From: Pedobacter gandavensis
GTDB lineage: Bacteria > Bacteroidota > Bacteroidia > Sphingobacteriales > Sphingobacteriaceae
DNA: 64,000 nt
Direction of reading: 5' to 3'
NCBI RefSeq assembly: GCF_014172405.1
Contig: NZ_WNXC01000002.1
Span: 186,001 to 250,000 of the forward strand
How positions within the stretch are numbered: the first letter of the stretch is position 1; every line of letters starts with the position of its first letter. Below the pieces are notes generated by a model. The model searched no databases. It saw only the letters and a list, made by a program, of their open reading frames with translations, and had not been told where the DNA came from. The position numbers were made by a program, and so were the translations under genes. Below are positions 1 through 9,435 of the stretch, one piece after another.

Positions 1-32
1 GCAGGCGCGATACCGGGCTACGCTACACCCCG
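1..32 (-). tRNA. tRNA-Pro, 5' part only (cut by the window edge)
   Basis: Read on the minus strand from position 32, the sequence starts CGGGGTGTAGCG and runs through a D-arm with AGCCCGGTA and CGCGCC, which is the usual 5' half of bacterial tRNA-Pro. The anticodon and 3' half lie outside the window, so the isoacceptor cannot be read. It lies downstream of tRNA-Ser on the same strand and is probably on the same transcript. Confidence 0.8.
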
Positions 33-119
33 AACTGGTATCATCTTTCTCCCTCTTTCGGAGGGTTGTAAAGAGACGAATTACTTTAGTGAAACTAAAT
101 TTTCGTATTCTTTAATTCA

Positions 120-207
<88 letters not shown>

Positions 208-261
208 TTTTCAATTAACTTTCCCGCTTTAAATAAAAACCGTTGCTGTTTTTCGGGATTG

Positions 262-292
262 CAAATATAGGAAGATGATTGATAGTTCCAAA
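262..292 (-). promoter_or_regulatory. Bacteroidota-type promoter for the tRNA-Ser/tRNA-Pro unit
   Basis: On the minus strand TTTG (292-289) is followed after 19 bases by TATATTTG (269-262). This matches the phylum's -33 TTTG / -7 TAnnTTTG consensus with suitable spacing. Transcription would start near 255, about 50 bases before the mature tRNA-Ser. The element sits just past the stop codon of the pgpH-like gene. Inferred from the motif only. Confidence 0.6.
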
Positions 293-298
293 AAAAAA

Positions 299-2398
299 TT
301 AAACATTTTGTAGGTAATCTATACGCACATGATAGATGCTCATCAGCATAGTCTTGAATATCAACTTTATAGTTTCTAAATCTTTTAAAGTAATATCGCA
401 ATTATCTAATTGATTTTGTTCTAATTTATAGTTAATGATCCTTTCGACCAGGTCATTTATGCTTTGCGCGTCTGGATTTTTCAGACTTCTTGAGGCTGCT
501 TCTACTGAATCTGCGAGCATTAACACCCCAGTTTCCTTAGAAAAAGGGATCGGTCCAGGGTATCTAAAGATATTTTCATCCACAAATTTCTCTGGAGAGT
601 TCTTCAAAAAGGACTGATAAAAATAATCTACCCGTGTATTTCCATGGTGTGTCCTGATAAAATCAATCACACTTTCCGGCAACTGATGTCTGCGGGTAAT
701 TTCTATGCCCTTATGAACATGTTTAATGATGATCTGAGCACTTTGCTCATAAGGTAGTTTATCATGCGGGCTGAGCGCCGTATTTTGATTCTCTATAAAG
801 TATTGCGGATTCTCAATTTTCCCAATATCATGGTACAAGGCACCGGCCCTTACCAGCAATGAATTTCCACCGATTTTAAAGATTGCGGCTTCCGCGAGGT
901 TGGCCACTTGCAAAGAATGCTGGAAGGTACCAGGCGCTTTAAACGCGAGCTCTCTCAATAATTTATTATTGGTATTGGTGAGTTCGATCAAGGCCACATC
1001 TGAAGTGATGCCGAACATTCTTTCAAAAGCATAAATCAGTGGATAAGCCAATAGTGATAAGAGCACACTAATAATGAAAGGAACAAAGTTGAGCCACTCG
1101 ATCTCAGTAAAAGAGCCTTCTCTTAACAAGCCTATGCCGAGATAGGACACAAAGTAAGCCGACAGGATAAACAAAGCCGACAACAACAGTTGTTCTCTTT
1201 TGATCAGGTTTCTGATGCTGTAGATGGCTACCATCCCAGAAGTAATCTGGTAAAAGACAAATTCAAAACTATTTGGCACAAAGAAACCGGCAATCAGGAT
1301 CACCAGTAAATGGAGGTAAAGCGCTAAACGGGTATCAAACAAAATCCGGATGATGATCGGAACAATACAGAAGGGTATGTAATAGATACTCGGCAAGTTC
1401 AATTTAATGGCCCAGGTTAAACAGAGCAACATCGTCGTAATCACCAACAGCAATAAGGACAGCTGACGATTATCAGCAAAAATATCCTTTCTGAATAGCT
1501 TCAAAAAGAACATCAGCAGGCTGACAATGAAGCCAACCAAGAGTATTTGACCGAGGTAAACAAGTTTACTGTCGCCAATAGTTTTGGTCTGTGCCTCATA
1601 GGCTTCTTTAAAAGAGAGTAGCTTTTGATAAATTTCATCATCTACCACATTGTCTTTCGCAATGATCAGTTCTCCTTTCTGCACCATCCCACGGGTAGTA
1701 GAAAGACTGTTAACTGTATTTTCCTGTACGATACTGGTTAGTTTCTCATCAAAAAGAATGTTTGGTTGCAAATGGTCTTCTACCAGTCCAACGATCATAT
1801 CTTTAATTTTCAGATCGACGGAAGTAAAATTCTTCTCAAAATATTCCAGGGCAGAAGGCACCGTAAAAACATCCTGTGTACTCAAATTTTTGCTGATGTT
1901 ATTATTAATCAGTGCAAAATCATAGTATTTATTTCCTTTTTGATGTTTAACATTCATGGCAATGATGCCTCTGTTATAAATCGCTTCCAGGAGTTTAATA
2001 GAACTTGCTTTATAGCCTGCCTTTTCCTCTTCAGGAAAGCCATTTGTTTTCCATTTGACATCAAATTCATTGGAATAAGCTTCTTCCACATTGTTAATCA
2101 GCTCCGTATTCATCTTATAAATGGGCAGCACATTACTCAATGCATCTTTCTTATCCGTTGCTACTTGTGGTGTCGTTTTTAAGATTGCAAAGCTGAATGG
2201 AGAAACCAGGTCTTTATTTTTCCAGATCTCCCCCTTCTCAAATTCATATCTGAACCTGGGTTGTTTAGGTAAAAACACCGTTATGATCAATACAGACAGC
2301 ACCATCATCACATATTTGATATTTGATGAATACTTGCGGTAAAGCACCCTGTGGGAATTCTTTTTGATTTTTGCCAAAATGGTATAAATTGATTTCAT
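299..2398 (-). CDS. pgpH: 7TM-HD family membrane phosphohydrolase, PgpH type (predicted cyclic-di-AMP phosphodiesterase)
   Basis: A 699-residue membrane protein with one N-terminal helix (about residues 28-45), a long extracytoplasmic region, then a bundle of about seven transmembrane helices (about 280-470) and a C-terminal cytoplasmic HD domain. The metal-binding motif HDIGK has H523 and D524, and further HD-family histidines follow (KHVHKG, RTHHG). This order matches the 7TMR-HD family, whose Listeria member PgpH hydrolyses c-di-AMP. Substrate here is inferred from that family. The ATG at 2398 gives a sensible positively charged N-terminus. The gene stands alone, and its stop codon is directly followed by a T-rich run on the coding strand. 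Confidence 0.88.
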   Translation of the reverse strand: MKSIYTILAKIKKNSHRVLYRKYSSNIKYVMMVLSVLIITVFLPKQPRFRYEFEKGEIWKNKDLVSPFSFAILKTTPQVATDKKDALSNVLPIYKMNTELINNVEEAYSNEFDVKWKTNGFPEEEKAGYKASSIKLLEAIYNRGIIAMNVKHQKGNKYYDFALINNNISKNLSTQDVFTVPSALEYFEKNFTSVDLKIKDMIVGLVEDHLQPNILFDEKLTSIVQENTVNSLSTTRGMVQKGELIIAKDNVVDDEIYQKLLSFKEAYEAQTKTIGDSKLVYLGQILLVGFIVSLLMFFLKLFRKDIFADNRQLSLLLLVITTMLLCLTWAIKLNLPSIYYIPFCIVPIIIRILFDTRLALYLHLLVILIAGFFVPNSFEFVFYQITSGMVAIYSIRNLIKREQLLLSALFILSAYFVSYLGIGLLREGSFTEIEWLNFVPFIISVLLSLLAYPLIYAFERMFGITSDVALIELTNTNNKLLRELAFKAPGTFQHSLQVANLAEAAIFKIGGNSLLVRAGALYHDIGKIENPQYFIENQNTALSPHDKLPYEQSAQIIIKHVHKGIEITRRHQLPESVIDFIRTHHGNTRVDYFYQSFLKNSPEKFVDENIFRYPGPIPFSKETGVLMLADSVEAASRSLKNPDAQSINDLVERIINYKLEQNQLDNCDITLKDLETIKLIFKTMLMSIYHVRIDYLQNV

Positions 2399-2531
2399 TC
2401 AAAAATAATACAATTTTTCCTCATATCGGCTTTTGGGGAAGGTAATCCTGCGGAAGGATAGGATTTACAAATAATTACCTTGGAAATATGGCCGATAATT
2501 CGTTACTTCATGATATCAAATCAATATCATT

Positions 2532-3389
2532 ATGTATCAGGAAAAAATCATTACTCCCCCATCAGGCTATCTTACATTTGTATTATTCCTGGCGCTATTA
2601 GGCGGCGGAATCTATGCATTGGCCATTGAACAGTTTACCATAGGTTCCATTGCTCTTGGCCTAAACTTCATCCTTGTTTTACCCGGACTGATCATCAACA
2701 ATCCGAACGAGTCGAAAGTACTTACGCTTTTCGGGAAGTATGTAGGCACCGTAAAGTCAGATGGCTTCTTCTGGGTAAACCCATTAACTGTTAAAAAGAA
2801 AGTATCTCTAAAAGCGAGAAATCTAAACGGCCACCAGATCAAAGTAAACGACAAATTGGGCAATCCCATTGAAATTGCTGCTGTGGTGGTATGGCAGATT
2901 CAGGAAACCGCCAAAGCTATGTTTGCCGTAGAAGATTACCAGCAATACGTAAACATTCAAAGTGAAGCGGCAGTAAGACACCTGGCCAACATTTTCCCTT
3001 ATGATAACTTTGAAGACGAAGAAGCCACGATCACCTTAAAAGATGGCGCAGAAAAAGTAAGTACTCTTTTAGAAGCAGAGCTTAGCGAAAGGTTATCAAG
3101 GGCAGGTATCGAAGTGATTGAAGCCAGAATTTCCCATTTGGCCTATGCACAGGAAATTGCCAGTGCAATGCTACAACGTCAACAAGCGACCGCAATAATT
3201 GCGGCCAGAAAACTTATCGTAAAAGGCGCTGTAAGCATGGTAGAAATGGCTTTAGAACAACTTTCTGAGAAAAACATCGTAGCGTTGGACGAAGAGCGCA
3301 AAGCTTCCATGGTCAGTAATCTATTGGTTGTACTTTGTGGCGACAGGAATGTACAGCCTGTTGTCAATACCGGCACGCTATATAATTAA
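2532..3389 (+). CDS. SPFH/Band 7 domain membrane protein (slipin/prohibitin-like)
   Basis: A 285-residue protein with two N-terminal hydrophobic segments (about residues 14-32 and 38-55) followed by an SPFH domain (about 60-235) containing the typical beta-rich region and a helical stretch ending in an alanine-rich ERLSRAGIEVIEARISHLAYA segment. SPFH proteins form membrane-associated oligomeric scaffolds that influence lipid domains and protein quality control. No specific client can be read. It is followed after 12 bases by a small ribbon-helix-helix gene, and the two are very likely one transcript. Confidence 0.85.
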   Translation: MYQEKIITPPSGYLTFVLFLALLGGGIYALAIEQFTIGSIALGLNFILVLPGLIINNPNESKVLTLFGKYVGTVKSDGFFWVNPLTVKKKVSLKARNLNGHQIKVNDKLGNPIEIAAVVVWQIQETAKAMFAVEDYQQYVNIQSEAAVRHLANIFPYDNFEDEEATITLKDGAEKVSTLLEAELSERLSRAGIEVIEARISHLAYAQEIASAMLQRQQATAIIAARKLIVKGAVSMVEMALEQLSEKNIVALDEERKASMVSNLLVVLCGDRNVQPVVNTGTLYN

Positions 3390-3401
3390 TACCCATAAAA
3401 T

Positions 3402-3587
3402 ATGTCTGAGAAAGATAAAAAAGCTTTTGCACTAAGGATTAACCCTGCCCTGCTCAAAGAAATTGAGAACTGGGCTGCGGACGAATTCAGGAGCATAAAC
3501 GGGCAAATCGAATACCTGTTGAATGAAGCTGTGAAATCGAAAAGAAAACGACGGATAAACAAAAATGATACAGATGAACCTCGTTAA
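3402..3587 (+). CDS. Arc-family ribbon-helix-helix small protein
   Basis: A 61-residue basic protein. It begins with a short strand (KAFALRIN), continues with two amphipathic helices (LLKEIENWAADEF; NGQIEYLLNEAV), and ends in a Lys/Arg-rich tail. That is the Arc/MetJ ribbon-helix-helix fold, which normally dimerises and binds DNA. It lies 12 bases downstream of the SPFH gene and so is cotranscribed with it. A DNA-binding role is inferred from the fold. An adaptor role for the SPFH scaffold is equally possible. Confidence 0.75.
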   Translation: MSEKDKKAFALRINPALLKEIENWAADEFRSINGQIEYLLNEAVKSKRKRRINKNDTDEPR

Positions 3588-3625
3588 AAACGATGGAGTT
3601 TAACCAGCAGATACTACTAATTACT

Positions 3626-3633
3626 TAACTTTG
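3626..3633 (+). promoter_or_regulatory. Probable -7 element of the thiolase promoter
   Basis: TAACTTTG matches the TAnnTTTG consensus and lies 27 bases before the thiolase ATG, after the preceding stop codon. The matching upstream TTTG is not clear; the best is TTTA around 3599. The call therefore rests on one box and position. Confidence 0.35.
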
Positions 3634-3659
3634 CTTCTAACCAAAATTAAAAGACATCA

Positions 3660-4838
3660 ATGAGAGAAGTAGTTATAGTATCTGCAGTTAGAACCCCGAT
3701 AGGAAGCTTTGGTGGTTCACTATCAGGTTTTTCAGCTCCACAATTGGGAGGCATAGCCATAAAGGCTGCTGTAGAAAAAGCGGGCATCAGCCTTGCTGAC
3801 GTTCAGGAAGTGTACATGGGCAATGTATTGTCTGCAAATCTTGGCCAGGCACCAGCCACCCAGGCCGCAAAACTTGCCGGCTTACCTGACCTTCCTGCGA
3901 CCACCATTAATAAAGTATGTGCTTCTGGAACCAAAGCCATCATGCTTGCTGCACAAAGTATCGCCCTGGGCGAACAAGACATTATCGTTGCAGGTGGTAT
4001 GGAAAGCATGAGTAATGTACCCTACTATTTAGATAAAGCAAGAAACGGATACCGTTTAGGCCATGGTCAACTCACTGACGGATTGGTGAAAGACGGTCTA
4101 TGGGACGTATATAATGATTACCACATGGGTTCTGCCGCTGAATTATGCGCTGCAGAATGCGAAATTAGTCGCGAGGACCAAGATGCTTTTGCCATCAGTT
4201 CTTATCAAAAAGCACAGGCTGCGCAAAATGATGGCAAATTCGATTCAGAAATTGTCCCTGTACCTGTAAAAGACCGCAAAGGCGAAGTGACCTTAATCTC
4301 GAAAGATGAGGAGCCATTCGCTGTTAAATTTGATAAAATCCCAGGCTTAAAACCCGTATTTAAGAAAGAAGGAACCGTAACCGCGGCTAATGCTTCTACT
4401 TTAAATGATGGTGCTGCTGCTTTAGTACTCATGAGTGCTGAAAAAGCAAAAGCACTTGGATTAAAGCCATTGGCAAAAATCCTTGCTTATGCAGATGCAC
4501 AACAAGCACCAGAATGGTTTACCACTGCGCCGGCTAAAGCCATTCCATTGGCCTTAAAAAAAGCAGGTAAAAACATCAGCGACGTAGATTATTTTGAGAT
4601 CAACGAAGCTTTCTCTGTCGTTTCTTTAGCAAACAACAAGTTATTAGCATTAGATGCAGAGAAAGTAAATGTAAATGGTGGCGCAGTTGCGATTGGACAT
4701 CCACTAGGTGCTTCAGGAGCTAGAATCGTAGTTACTTTATTGAGTGTATTGGCCCAAAATAGCGGAACGATCGGCGTTGCAGGAATTTGTAATGGCGGTG
4801 GTGGTGCCAGCGCAATAGTTATTGAAAAGTTAGGTTAA
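3660..4838 (+). CDS. atoB: Acetyl-CoA C-acetyltransferase (thiolase)
   Basis: A 392-residue type II thiolase that condenses or cleaves acetoacetyl-CoA and acetyl-CoA. The catalytic nucleophile is Cys87 in NKVCASGTKA. The C-terminal motifs GHPLGASGARI (His347) and CNGGGG (Cys377) are intact, and the length is that of the family. The two CoA-transferase subunits that activate acetoacetate are also in this window (23.4-24.8 kb), so a ketone-body or acetoacetate route is complete between the two loci. The stop codon abuts the ATG of the next gene, so translation of the two may be coupled. Confidence 0.93.
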   Translation: MREVVIVSAVRTPIGSFGGSLSGFSAPQLGGIAIKAAVEKAGISLADVQEVYMGNVLSANLGQAPATQAAKLAGLPDLPATTINKVCASGTKAIMLAAQSIALGEQDIIVAGGMESMSNVPYYLDKARNGYRLGHGQLTDGLVKDGLWDVYNDYHMGSAAELCAAECEISREDQDAFAISSYQKAQAAQNDGKFDSEIVPVPVKDRKGEVTLISKDEEPFAVKFDKIPGLKPVFKKEGTVTAANASTLNDGAAALVLMSAEKAKALGLKPLAKILAYADAQQAPEWFTTAPAKAIPLALKKAGKNISDVDYFEINEAFSVVSLANNKLLALDAEKVNVNGGAVAIGHPLGASGARIVVTLLSVLAQNSGTIGVAGICNGGGGASAIVIEKLG

Positions 4839-5762
4839 ATGATTAAGGCTTTATCAAAACCTATGGTATTGGTTATGGCTTTATGCTGCGCGATGACAAT
4901 GGTTCATGCGCAGCATAGTTTTCCGCTAACGAATACCCCATCAATGGCCAAGTACCAGGATTCTTTAATCCGTATAAGCGACCAGGCTGAAAATGCAGCA
5001 AATAATCAGGCTCGTTTTGAGGCGAATGCAAATTTCATCAAAACATTGGTTGAGGCCTTAAAAACACCGGGCTCATTCAATCAGAATTTCGATTCCTTAA
5101 AAAGAGTATCCACCCTGAATGCACCTGACAAATCCTTTCGCCTCCTCACCTGGTATCTACCGGTAGATGATGGCGGTTATCGTTATTTCGGCGCGATACA
5201 AATGGCCAGTAAAGATGGGAAGTTAAAATTGTTTCCTTTAATAGATGGGACAGAACAACTGATGGACCCCAATGCAGTCACCAGCAATAAAAACTGGTAT
5301 GGTGCTTACTACTATCAAATGATTCCGGTAAACACCAATGGAAAAGCGCCTTGCTATGCTTTACTTGGATGGAAAGGAAACAATCGTAAAAAGTCTAAGA
5401 AAGTGATCGAGGTGTTGTCATTTGAGAATGGCGAACCGAGCTTTGGAAAGGCCATCTTCGTGCAACCGAAAAACCCAGGTCTAAACCGCATCATCTTCGA
5501 ATACAATAAGCTCAATTCGATGACGCTTACCATGGACAAAAGTGTAAACATGATCGTTTTTGATCATCTTGCTCCATTTAACGAAGAAATGACAGGAAAT
5601 TTTGAATATTACGCTTCCGACCTAAGTTTTGATGCGTATAAAGTGACTGGCGGCAAACTTAAACTCGTTGAGAATGTGGAACTAAAGAATGATCCTAATG
5701 AAATGGACGAGCTCTACATCGACCCTAAAGACAAAAAAATTCAGGCAATCAAGAAGCTTTAA
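4839..5762 (+). CDS. Secreted protein of unknown function
   Basis: A 307-residue protein with an N-terminal signal peptide (hydrophobic residues 6-20, then AQHSF after a likely cleavage site VHA-Q). I do not recognise a named domain. The mature part is mixed alpha/beta with many aromatic and Lys residues and no repeats or extra membrane helices. Only one cysteine (CYALLG) is obvious in the mature part. The ATG starts on the base after the thiolase stop codon, so it is in that operon, but nothing ties it to thiolase chemistry. It is probably periplasmic or outer-membrane associated. Confidence 0.7.
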   Translation: MIKALSKPMVLVMALCCAMTMVHAQHSFPLTNTPSMAKYQDSLIRISDQAENAANNQARFEANANFIKTLVEALKTPGSFNQNFDSLKRVSTLNAPDKSFRLLTWYLPVDDGGYRYFGAIQMASKDGKLKLFPLIDGTEQLMDPNAVTSNKNWYGAYYYQMIPVNTNGKAPCYALLGWKGNNRKKSKKVIEVLSFENGEPSFGKAIFVQPKNPGLNRIIFEYNKLNSMTLTMDKSVNMIVFDHLAPFNEEMTGNFEYYASDLSFDAYKVTGGKLKLVENVELKNDPNEMDELYIDPKDKKIQAIKKL

Positions 5763-5796
5763 AGGATGGTTATACCGCTTTAAACTACTTTAAAAA

Positions 5797-5828
5797 TTTG
5801 TGAGTTTGACTCCGGGTGCCTATCTTGC
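5797..5828 (+). promoter_or_regulatory. Promoter of the first POT transporter gene
   Basis: TTTG (5797-5800) is followed after 20 bases by TATCTTGC (5821-5828), close to the TTTG / TAnnTTTG consensus with correct spacing. Start of transcription would be near 5834, leaving an untranslated leader of about 110 bases before the ATG at 5944. Based on the motif only. Confidence 0.5.
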
Positions 5829-5943
5829 GCGATGGTTTATTTTAATATCAAACAAAAAACCTACCAAAACAGCGCCCTCTCCTTTATTTATTTATAAGAA
5901 CTAACTGAACCTTTCAATAAATTATTACACAAAAAAACAACAC

Positions 5944-7713
5944 ATGAATGCACAAAATTTGGACTCTCCAAATAACTTTTTTGAGAGTAAAGTACTAGGA
6001 CATCCGGCTGGACTGTTTGTTCTATTCTTTACGGAGATGTGGGAAAGATTCTCCTACTACGGGATGCGGGCCTTGCTTGTGCTTTTTCTAACCTCTTCTA
6101 TTATCGGTGACAATCCGGGATGGGGATGGCCTAGAGCTCACGCATTGGCAATTTATGGCTCTTACACAGGTTTAGCGTACCTAACCCCTATTTTAGGTGG
6201 TTACATTGCTGATAGGATCATCGGATACCGCTGGGCAGTTATTGTCGGTGCTGTATTAATGACCTTGGGGCATTTATCCATGGCTTTCGAGTTTGACCAT
6301 TCCTTCATGTACTTAGGCTTATGTCTATTGGTGGTAGGAAACGGTTTCTTCAAACCAAACATGACTTCGATCATCGCACAGATGTATAAAAAACACCCGG
6401 AGAAAAAAGATGGTGCGTATACCATTTTCTATATGGGTGTAAATTCAGGTGCATTTTTAGGAATGCTATTGTGCGGTTATATTGGAGAGAGCAAAGACTG
6501 GGGATGGGCTTATGGATTCGGTTTAGCCGGTATCTTTATGTTTATCGGTATGCTTCAATTCTACTTCACACAAGGTATTTTCGGAAACATCGGCTTAAAA
6601 CCAGTTAAAAACGAAGTGGAAGAAGTTTCTGACAACCTGGAAGAAACGACCAGAAATCCATTCTCTAAATTCGACTTATTACTAATTGGTTTGATCTCTG
6701 TGATCGGTTTATCCTGGATTATTAACGATCCGGTTTCCAAAATCACGAGCATGAATTTGTTCAACTTTAAAGTTGGAAGCCTGGATGGTAGTAATTTCAT
6801 GATCATCACTGCATTGGTACTTTTCTTATTCATTTTAGTGAAAAGGATCAGTCAATATACCCCGGTATTACGTGATAAAATGATTGCCGTAATTATCCTG
6901 GCCTTCATTACCATTTTCTTCTGGGCATCATTTGAGCAGGCAGGTGGTTCCATGACAATTTTTGCAAAAGACTATACCGAAAGACTTCTATCAGGGAATT
7001 CTAAGGTTATTTTCAACATTGTAAACACCTTAATTACCGTTATTCCTTTAGTGATCATCTCTTATGTATTGTTAAAGTTATTCTCTAAAACTTTCGGTAA
7101 ATACTCTATTGGTAACATCATTTTAGCTTCAGGTTTTGTGATCATTTGGGTGATTGTTATCTATATGCTTAAAAACCAATACGCTGAAGTGAAATCGGAA
7201 GTTCCGGCCACTTGGTTTGGTATCTTAAACTCGCTATTCATTATCAGTTGTGCGCCGATTGTGTCTAAACTTTGGGAAAGTAAATACAATCCATCTGCAA
7301 CCTTCAAGAACGGCTTCGGAATGATTCTTTTAGGAATTGGTTTTGCTGCGTTGGCTTACGGTGCAAGTACCATCCCTCAGGGAGCTGCTGTAGCTTCAGT
7401 GAGTATGATCTGGTTGGTATTGGCTTACTTCTTCCATACCATGGGTGAGTTGTTCATTTCTCCGGTAGGTTTATCTTATGTAAGTAAACTGGTTCCTGGT
7501 AGAATGATTGCCATCATGTTTGGTATCTGGTATTTAGCGATTGCGATCGGGAATAAAATTGCGGGTACCATGGGTGGTATGATCGATGAGATCACTTCAA
7601 AATACTCCATGACTACCTTCTTCCTGATTTTCACCTTTATCCCTATTGGATTGGGCTTGATTATCATGGCCTTAACTCCAATCATGAAACGCTTAATGCA
7701 CGGTGTAAAATAA
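5944..7713 (+). CDS. POT-family proton-dependent oligopeptide transporter
   Basis: A 589-residue major-facilitator protein with about 13-14 transmembrane helices. The N-terminal signature EMWERFSYYGMRALL contains the ExxER proton-coupling motif of the POT/PTR2 family (DtpT/PepT type). It would import di- and tripeptides using the proton gradient. A hydrophilic linker (about residues 215-240) separates the two helix bundles. A clear hairpin terminator follows, then a second family member, so the two genes probably have separate transcripts. Confidence 0.92.
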   Translation: MNAQNLDSPNNFFESKVLGHPAGLFVLFFTEMWERFSYYGMRALLVLFLTSSIIGDNPGWGWPRAHALAIYGSYTGLAYLTPILGGYIADRIIGYRWAVIVGAVLMTLGHLSMAFEFDHSFMYLGLCLLVVGNGFFKPNMTSIIAQMYKKHPEKKDGAYTIFYMGVNSGAFLGMLLCGYIGESKDWGWAYGFGLAGIFMFIGMLQFYFTQGIFGNIGLKPVKNEVEEVSDNLEETTRNPFSKFDLLLIGLISVIGLSWIINDPVSKITSMNLFNFKVGSLDGSNFMIITALVLFLFILVKRISQYTPVLRDKMIAVIILAFITIFFWASFEQAGGSMTIFAKDYTERLLSGNSKVIFNIVNTLITVIPLVIISYVLLKLFSKTFGKYSIGNIILASGFVIIWVIVIYMLKNQYAEVKSEVPATWFGILNSLFIISCAPIVSKLWESKYNPSATFKNGFGMILLGIGFAALAYGASTIPQGAAVASVSMIWLVLAYFFHTMGELFISPVGLSYVSKLVPGRMIAIMFGIWYLAIAIGNKIAGTMGGMIDEITSKYSMTTFFLIFTFIPIGLGLIIMALTPIMKRLMHGVK

Positions 7714-7721
7714 TTAAAACT

Positions 7722-7751
7722 AAGCCTTTGGAACACTCCAAAGGCTTTTTT
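7722..7751 (+). terminator. Rho-independent terminator after the first POT gene
   Basis: An 11-bp perfect stem (7722-7732 with 7737-7747), loop ACAC, followed by a T run. It lies 9 bases after the stop codon and before the second POT gene. Confidence 0.9.
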
Positions 7752-7778
7752 ACCTAACAGATCAATTATAATTAAGAT

Positions 7779-9332
7779 ATGGCTGAAAATCTTACTTTAG
7801 AACAAATTCAGAATTTCAAGGGCAAGTACCCTAAACAACTGTGGTACTTATTCTTCTCCGAAATGTGGGAGCGTTTCTGTTTTTATGGAATGCGGGGAAT
7901 GCTCACTTATTTCATGGTGACCCAATTAATGATGAAAGATGGCGATGCCAATCTTCAATATGGTGCTACACAAGCCTTTGTATACGCGTTCACCTTTATT
8001 GGAGGGCTCTTTGCAGATAAGATATTGGGCTTCAGAAAGTCGCTCTTTTGGGGTGGTATCCTGATGATTGTTGGAAGTGCAATCCTCTCCTACGACCCAC
8101 ATCAGTTCTTCTTTCTCGGGATTAGTTTTACGGTAGTCGGCACAGGTTTCTTTAAACCAAACATTTCTACCATGGTAGGCTCCCTTTACAAAGGCAATGA
8201 CCCACGTCGTGATGCCGGTTTCTCTCTGTTCTATGCTGGGATTAACATTGGTGGTTTATTGGGCGGTTATGCTTGTATTTACCTGGGAAAAACTTATTCA
8301 TGGCATCTTGCTTTCGGCCTTGCCGGAATTGTAATGACCATCAGTTTGTTAACTTTCATCTTTACAAAAAAGAGTCTGGGTCCAATTGGATTATCTCCAT
8401 TTAAAGACGAAGAGGTCACCCTGATCTTACCTGACGGCCTGGATGGAAAATTACCTGCTGAACCGGCGGTAGTAAAAACAAAAGCAATCAACAGAAAATG
8501 GTACGATTACGCAGTTTATGCGGGATCATTGGCTATTATTCCGGTGATCATGACCATGGTTGCCAAAACACAATATACCGACTGGTTCATGTACATCATC
8601 GGCCCTGCTACCTTGGTTTACATCATTTATGAAATGAGTAAATATGGATGGGCAGAGCGCAAGAAACTGATTGCAGCGATCATATTCATCTTATTCTCGA
8701 TTGTATTCTGGGGAATTTACGAACAAAGTGGTGGTTCTATGGCGCTTTTTGCGGCGAGAAACCTGGACGATAAATTGCTAGGTGTGATTACACTAGATCC
8801 AAACGGGGTGAACAACTCCGCGAACTCTTTCTTTGTCATCATCTTTGCCTTTATCTTTAGTCTGGTATGGATTGGTTTAGCGAAGAAAAAGATTGAACCG
8901 AATACCGTAGTAAAATTCGGATTGGGCTTTTTATTCTTAGCAGGTGGTTTCTTTATCCTGTACAGCACTCGTTTCTTTGCCAATGCACAAGGTATTGCTT
9001 CTTTAGACGCCTTTACCCTTTCTTACCTGGTAATCACCTTTGGTGAGCTTTGTCTCTCGCCAATTGGTTTGTCCATTATGACTAAATTATCCCCGGTTAA
9101 ATTACAGGGTGTAATGATGGGAATGTGGTTCCTGGCTAGTGCATACGGTCAGTATGTAGCTGGTATTTTAGGTGCGAACATGGCTAAAGGTGGAGAAAAT
9201 GACACTACAGCTCAAAAATTAATCACCTTCACAGAAGGCTATAAGCAACTTGCTATTTATGCACTCATTGCAGGAATATTGTTGATTATCCTATCGCCAC
9301 TCGTGAAAAAACTAATGGGAGACGTTAAGTAA
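7779..9332 (+). CDS. POT-family proton-dependent oligopeptide transporter (second copy)
   Basis: A 517-residue paralogue of the preceding transporter with the same ExxER signature (EMWERFCFYGMRGML) and the family FFKPN motif in the N-terminal bundle. It is about 70 residues shorter, and the two sequences have diverged strongly outside the motifs, so this is an old duplication or two separate acquisitions. It would import small peptides; different side-chain preference is a reasonable guess. A strong terminator follows. Confidence 0.92.
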   Translation: MAENLTLEQIQNFKGKYPKQLWYLFFSEMWERFCFYGMRGMLTYFMVTQLMMKDGDANLQYGATQAFVYAFTFIGGLFADKILGFRKSLFWGGILMIVGSAILSYDPHQFFFLGISFTVVGTGFFKPNISTMVGSLYKGNDPRRDAGFSLFYAGINIGGLLGGYACIYLGKTYSWHLAFGLAGIVMTISLLTFIFTKKSLGPIGLSPFKDEEVTLILPDGLDGKLPAEPAVVKTKAINRKWYDYAVYAGSLAIIPVIMTMVAKTQYTDWFMYIIGPATLVYIIYEMSKYGWAERKKLIAAIIFILFSIVFWGIYEQSGGSMALFAARNLDDKLLGVITLDPNGVNNSANSFFVIIFAFIFSLVWIGLAKKKIEPNTVVKFGLGFLFLAGGFFILYSTRFFANAQGIASLDAFTLSYLVITFGELCLSPIGLSIMTKLSPVKLQGVMMGMWFLASAYGQYVAGILGANMAKGGENDTTAQKLITFTEGYKQLAIYALIAGILLIILSPLVKKLMGDVK

Positions 9333-9361
9333 TCTCATTTTATTGTGATTTAACATACTTT

Positions 9362-9396
9362 AACCCTCAGTATATGGAATATACTGAGGGTTTTTT
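9362..9396 (+). terminator. Rho-independent terminator after the second POT gene
   Basis: A 13-bp perfect stem (9362-9374 with 9380-9392), loop TGGAA, followed by a T run to 9396, 30 bases after the stop codon. Confidence 0.92.
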
Positions 9397-9435
9397 CGTT
9401 AAGAATACATAATTTCGCTCCTAAATTTATTTTAC

